Of a stretch of 64,000 nucleotides of DNA, positions 63,158 through 64,000 are shown piece after piece (positions within the stretch are counted from its first letter, which is position 1; each line of letters starts with the position of its first letter). Source of the stretch: Neobacillus citreus (lineage in GTDB: Bacteria; Bacillota; Bacilli; Bacillales; Cytobacillaceae); the NCBI RefSeq assembly GCF_018343545.2, contig NZ_JAGYPE020000017.1, positions 1 to 64,000 on the forward strand. The letters are read 5' to 3'. The notes under the pieces are model-generated. The model worked only from the letters and a program-made list of their open reading frames with translations. It ran no database searches and was not told the origin of the DNA. Made by a program: the position numbers and the translations under genes.

Positions 63158-63427
63158 TTGCTGAACATGTTTTTCTAGTACCTTGCAGTTGCCGGAAATG
63201 CTGTTATATCAAGTTTTTTACCGTTTTTGTATTTTCTTGTGTTCCGTAATTTCAAGAAATATGGCACCAAGTATGGCATCGTTCACCTTTTTATAATAAC
63301 AAAATTAAAAGTCTTACCCTAACAGTTTTTCCTTTAGTAAAATAAATGAAAGTATTGATGGTAGATGATAAGATCTCTTACGGGGAATCACTTAAAACGT
63401 AATAGTAGGGTGTGGGAAGAGAGACTC

Positions 63428-64000
63428 TTACTCCTCCCCACCAAATCGAAGATTCAATAGAAAACCATACATAAGGATGAAAACCATAATTCCCAAAGTT
63501 TGAAATGTTCCTACCATGATCTTAATCGAGAAACTTCCTCTTAGTTTATTCCTATATGTAACAATATAATTTCCATCGGCAGAGTTCGCCAACACTAAAA
63601 GGATCCAGCTGAGGACTATTAACACAGCACCCAGTCCAAAAAGAATAGGATGTAATTTACTTTTATCCAAATAGATTAAGAGATTAGCTATTAGGAATCC
63701 GAGGACTGCTGCAGCAACATAAAACCACCATAAGGATTCAGCACCAACTTTAACTAACAAAACCATATACTGAATCGTAAATCCTAAACTCATTAAAAAA
63801 ATAGGAACACTATAGAAACTGGATATCATGAATTCCCTTTTGTTCCCTTTTACTATTAATATTAAAGCGACAATGACGCTAGGAATTCCTATGACCCAAT
63901 GTATCAATGCCATACCATATACTGGGTTCGCATAGCTTTCCTTTAAGGGGAGCTCCACGACTCCATGAAAAGTTTCCCCATCTAAATGACCCACCATCAT
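63428..64000 (-). CDS. Multi-span membrane protein of unknown function (partial at window edge)
   Basis: At least 190 aa, open to the end of the window, so the start may lie outside. Five or six hydrophobic segments alternate with short charged loops (LIHWVIGIPSVIVALILIV, LWWFYVAAAVLGFLIANLLIY, ILFGLGAVLIVLSWILLVLA and others). No motif was recognised. The C-terminus is acidic (FGGEE). Confidence 0.7.
   Translation of the reverse strand: MMVGHLDGETFHGVVELPLKESYANPVYGMALIHWVIGIPSVIVALILIVKGNKREFMISSFYSVPIFLMSLGFTIQYMVLLVKVGAESLWWFYVAAAVLGFLIANLLIYLDKSKLHPILFGLGAVLIVLSWILLVLANSADGNYIVTYRNKLRGSFSIKIMVGTFQTLGIMVFILMYGFLLNLRFGGEE

Larger units (their letters stand above)
62636..63427. other. Gap with terminator and tRNA-Sec-like relic
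   Basis: About 790 bp without a gene. It contains the terminator at 62923-62958, the tRNA-like segment at 63093-63157, and on the plus strand at 63239-63322 a short open frame with KKYGTKYGIVH, reminiscent of phage integrase tails (GTK motif). The promoter of the CoA-transferase operon should lie near 62640-62760 but is not clear. Confidence 0.5.

Overview
The window is a stretch of a low-GC, spore-forming Firmicute chromosome. The Bacillaceae assignment rests on strong AGGAGG-type ribosome binding sites, rho-independent terminators after most operons, a complete gerA-gerB-gerC germinant-receptor operon, a GerMN lipoprotein, a YabR-type S1 protein, a DbpA/YxiN helicase and a puc-like purine hydroxylase operon. 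A Neobacillus-like genus is plausible, but the sequence alone does not fix it.

Layout. 1-2.2 kb: EmrB-type drug exporter divergent from a MarR regulator, with a perfect palindromic operator between them. 2.2-8.4 kb: FbpA-like small protein, GerMN lipoprotein, an etfB-etfA pair of the bifurcating/FixBA-like type, a K/N-rich microprotein, a signal-less DctP-like protein and a 3-methyladenine glycosylase. 8.7-13.8 kb: a sugar-dehydrogenase-fold protein, a TerC-family Mn exporter and katG behind PerR-like boxes. 13.8-23.7 kb: one long minus-strand carbohydrate operon (binding protein, two permeases, LacZ, a clan GH-G hydrolase, a DMT exporter, a LacI regulator), led by a clear promoter with a cre/LacI-type operator on its -35. 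24.1-30.6 kb: purine hydroxylase operon (NCS2 permease, MobA-like, Mo, 2Fe-2S and FAD subunits, XdhC-like). 30.9-34.6 kb: germinant receptor. 34.7-42.1 kb: decayed gene fragments, an enoyl-CoA hydratase, an uncharacterised two-gene operon (SPFH-like plus SH3 membrane protein), small transporter and acetyltransferase genes, a MarR/GNAT divergent pair in which the GNAT gene has one nonsense codon, and an acyl-CoA synthetase. 42.3-42.7 kb: two intergenic repeat arrays. 42.8-52.8 kb: YabR-like protein, a complete four-gene Wadjet (Jet) plasmid-defence operon and DbpA. 53.1-62.6 kb: LysR regulator and an eight-gene operon encoding CoA-transferase, HMG-CoA-lyase-like enzyme, acyl-CoA dehydrogenase, enoyl-CoA hydratase, MmgE/PrpD protein and a TRAP transporter. 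63.4-64.0 kb: an unrecognised membrane protein running off the edge.

The least explained signal is a set of three intergenic arrays (24965-25048, 42267-42455, 42536-42640). Each repeats a short core at exactly 21 bp, two helical turns, with different sequence between the cores. The cores can be written as variants of TTTAYTYKCS but are uniform within each array. The best functional hypothesis among the genes is that the TRAP-linked operon imports a branched C5-C6 dicarboxylate and degrades it through an HMG-CoA-like intermediate. The best known accessory system is the Wadjet operon.
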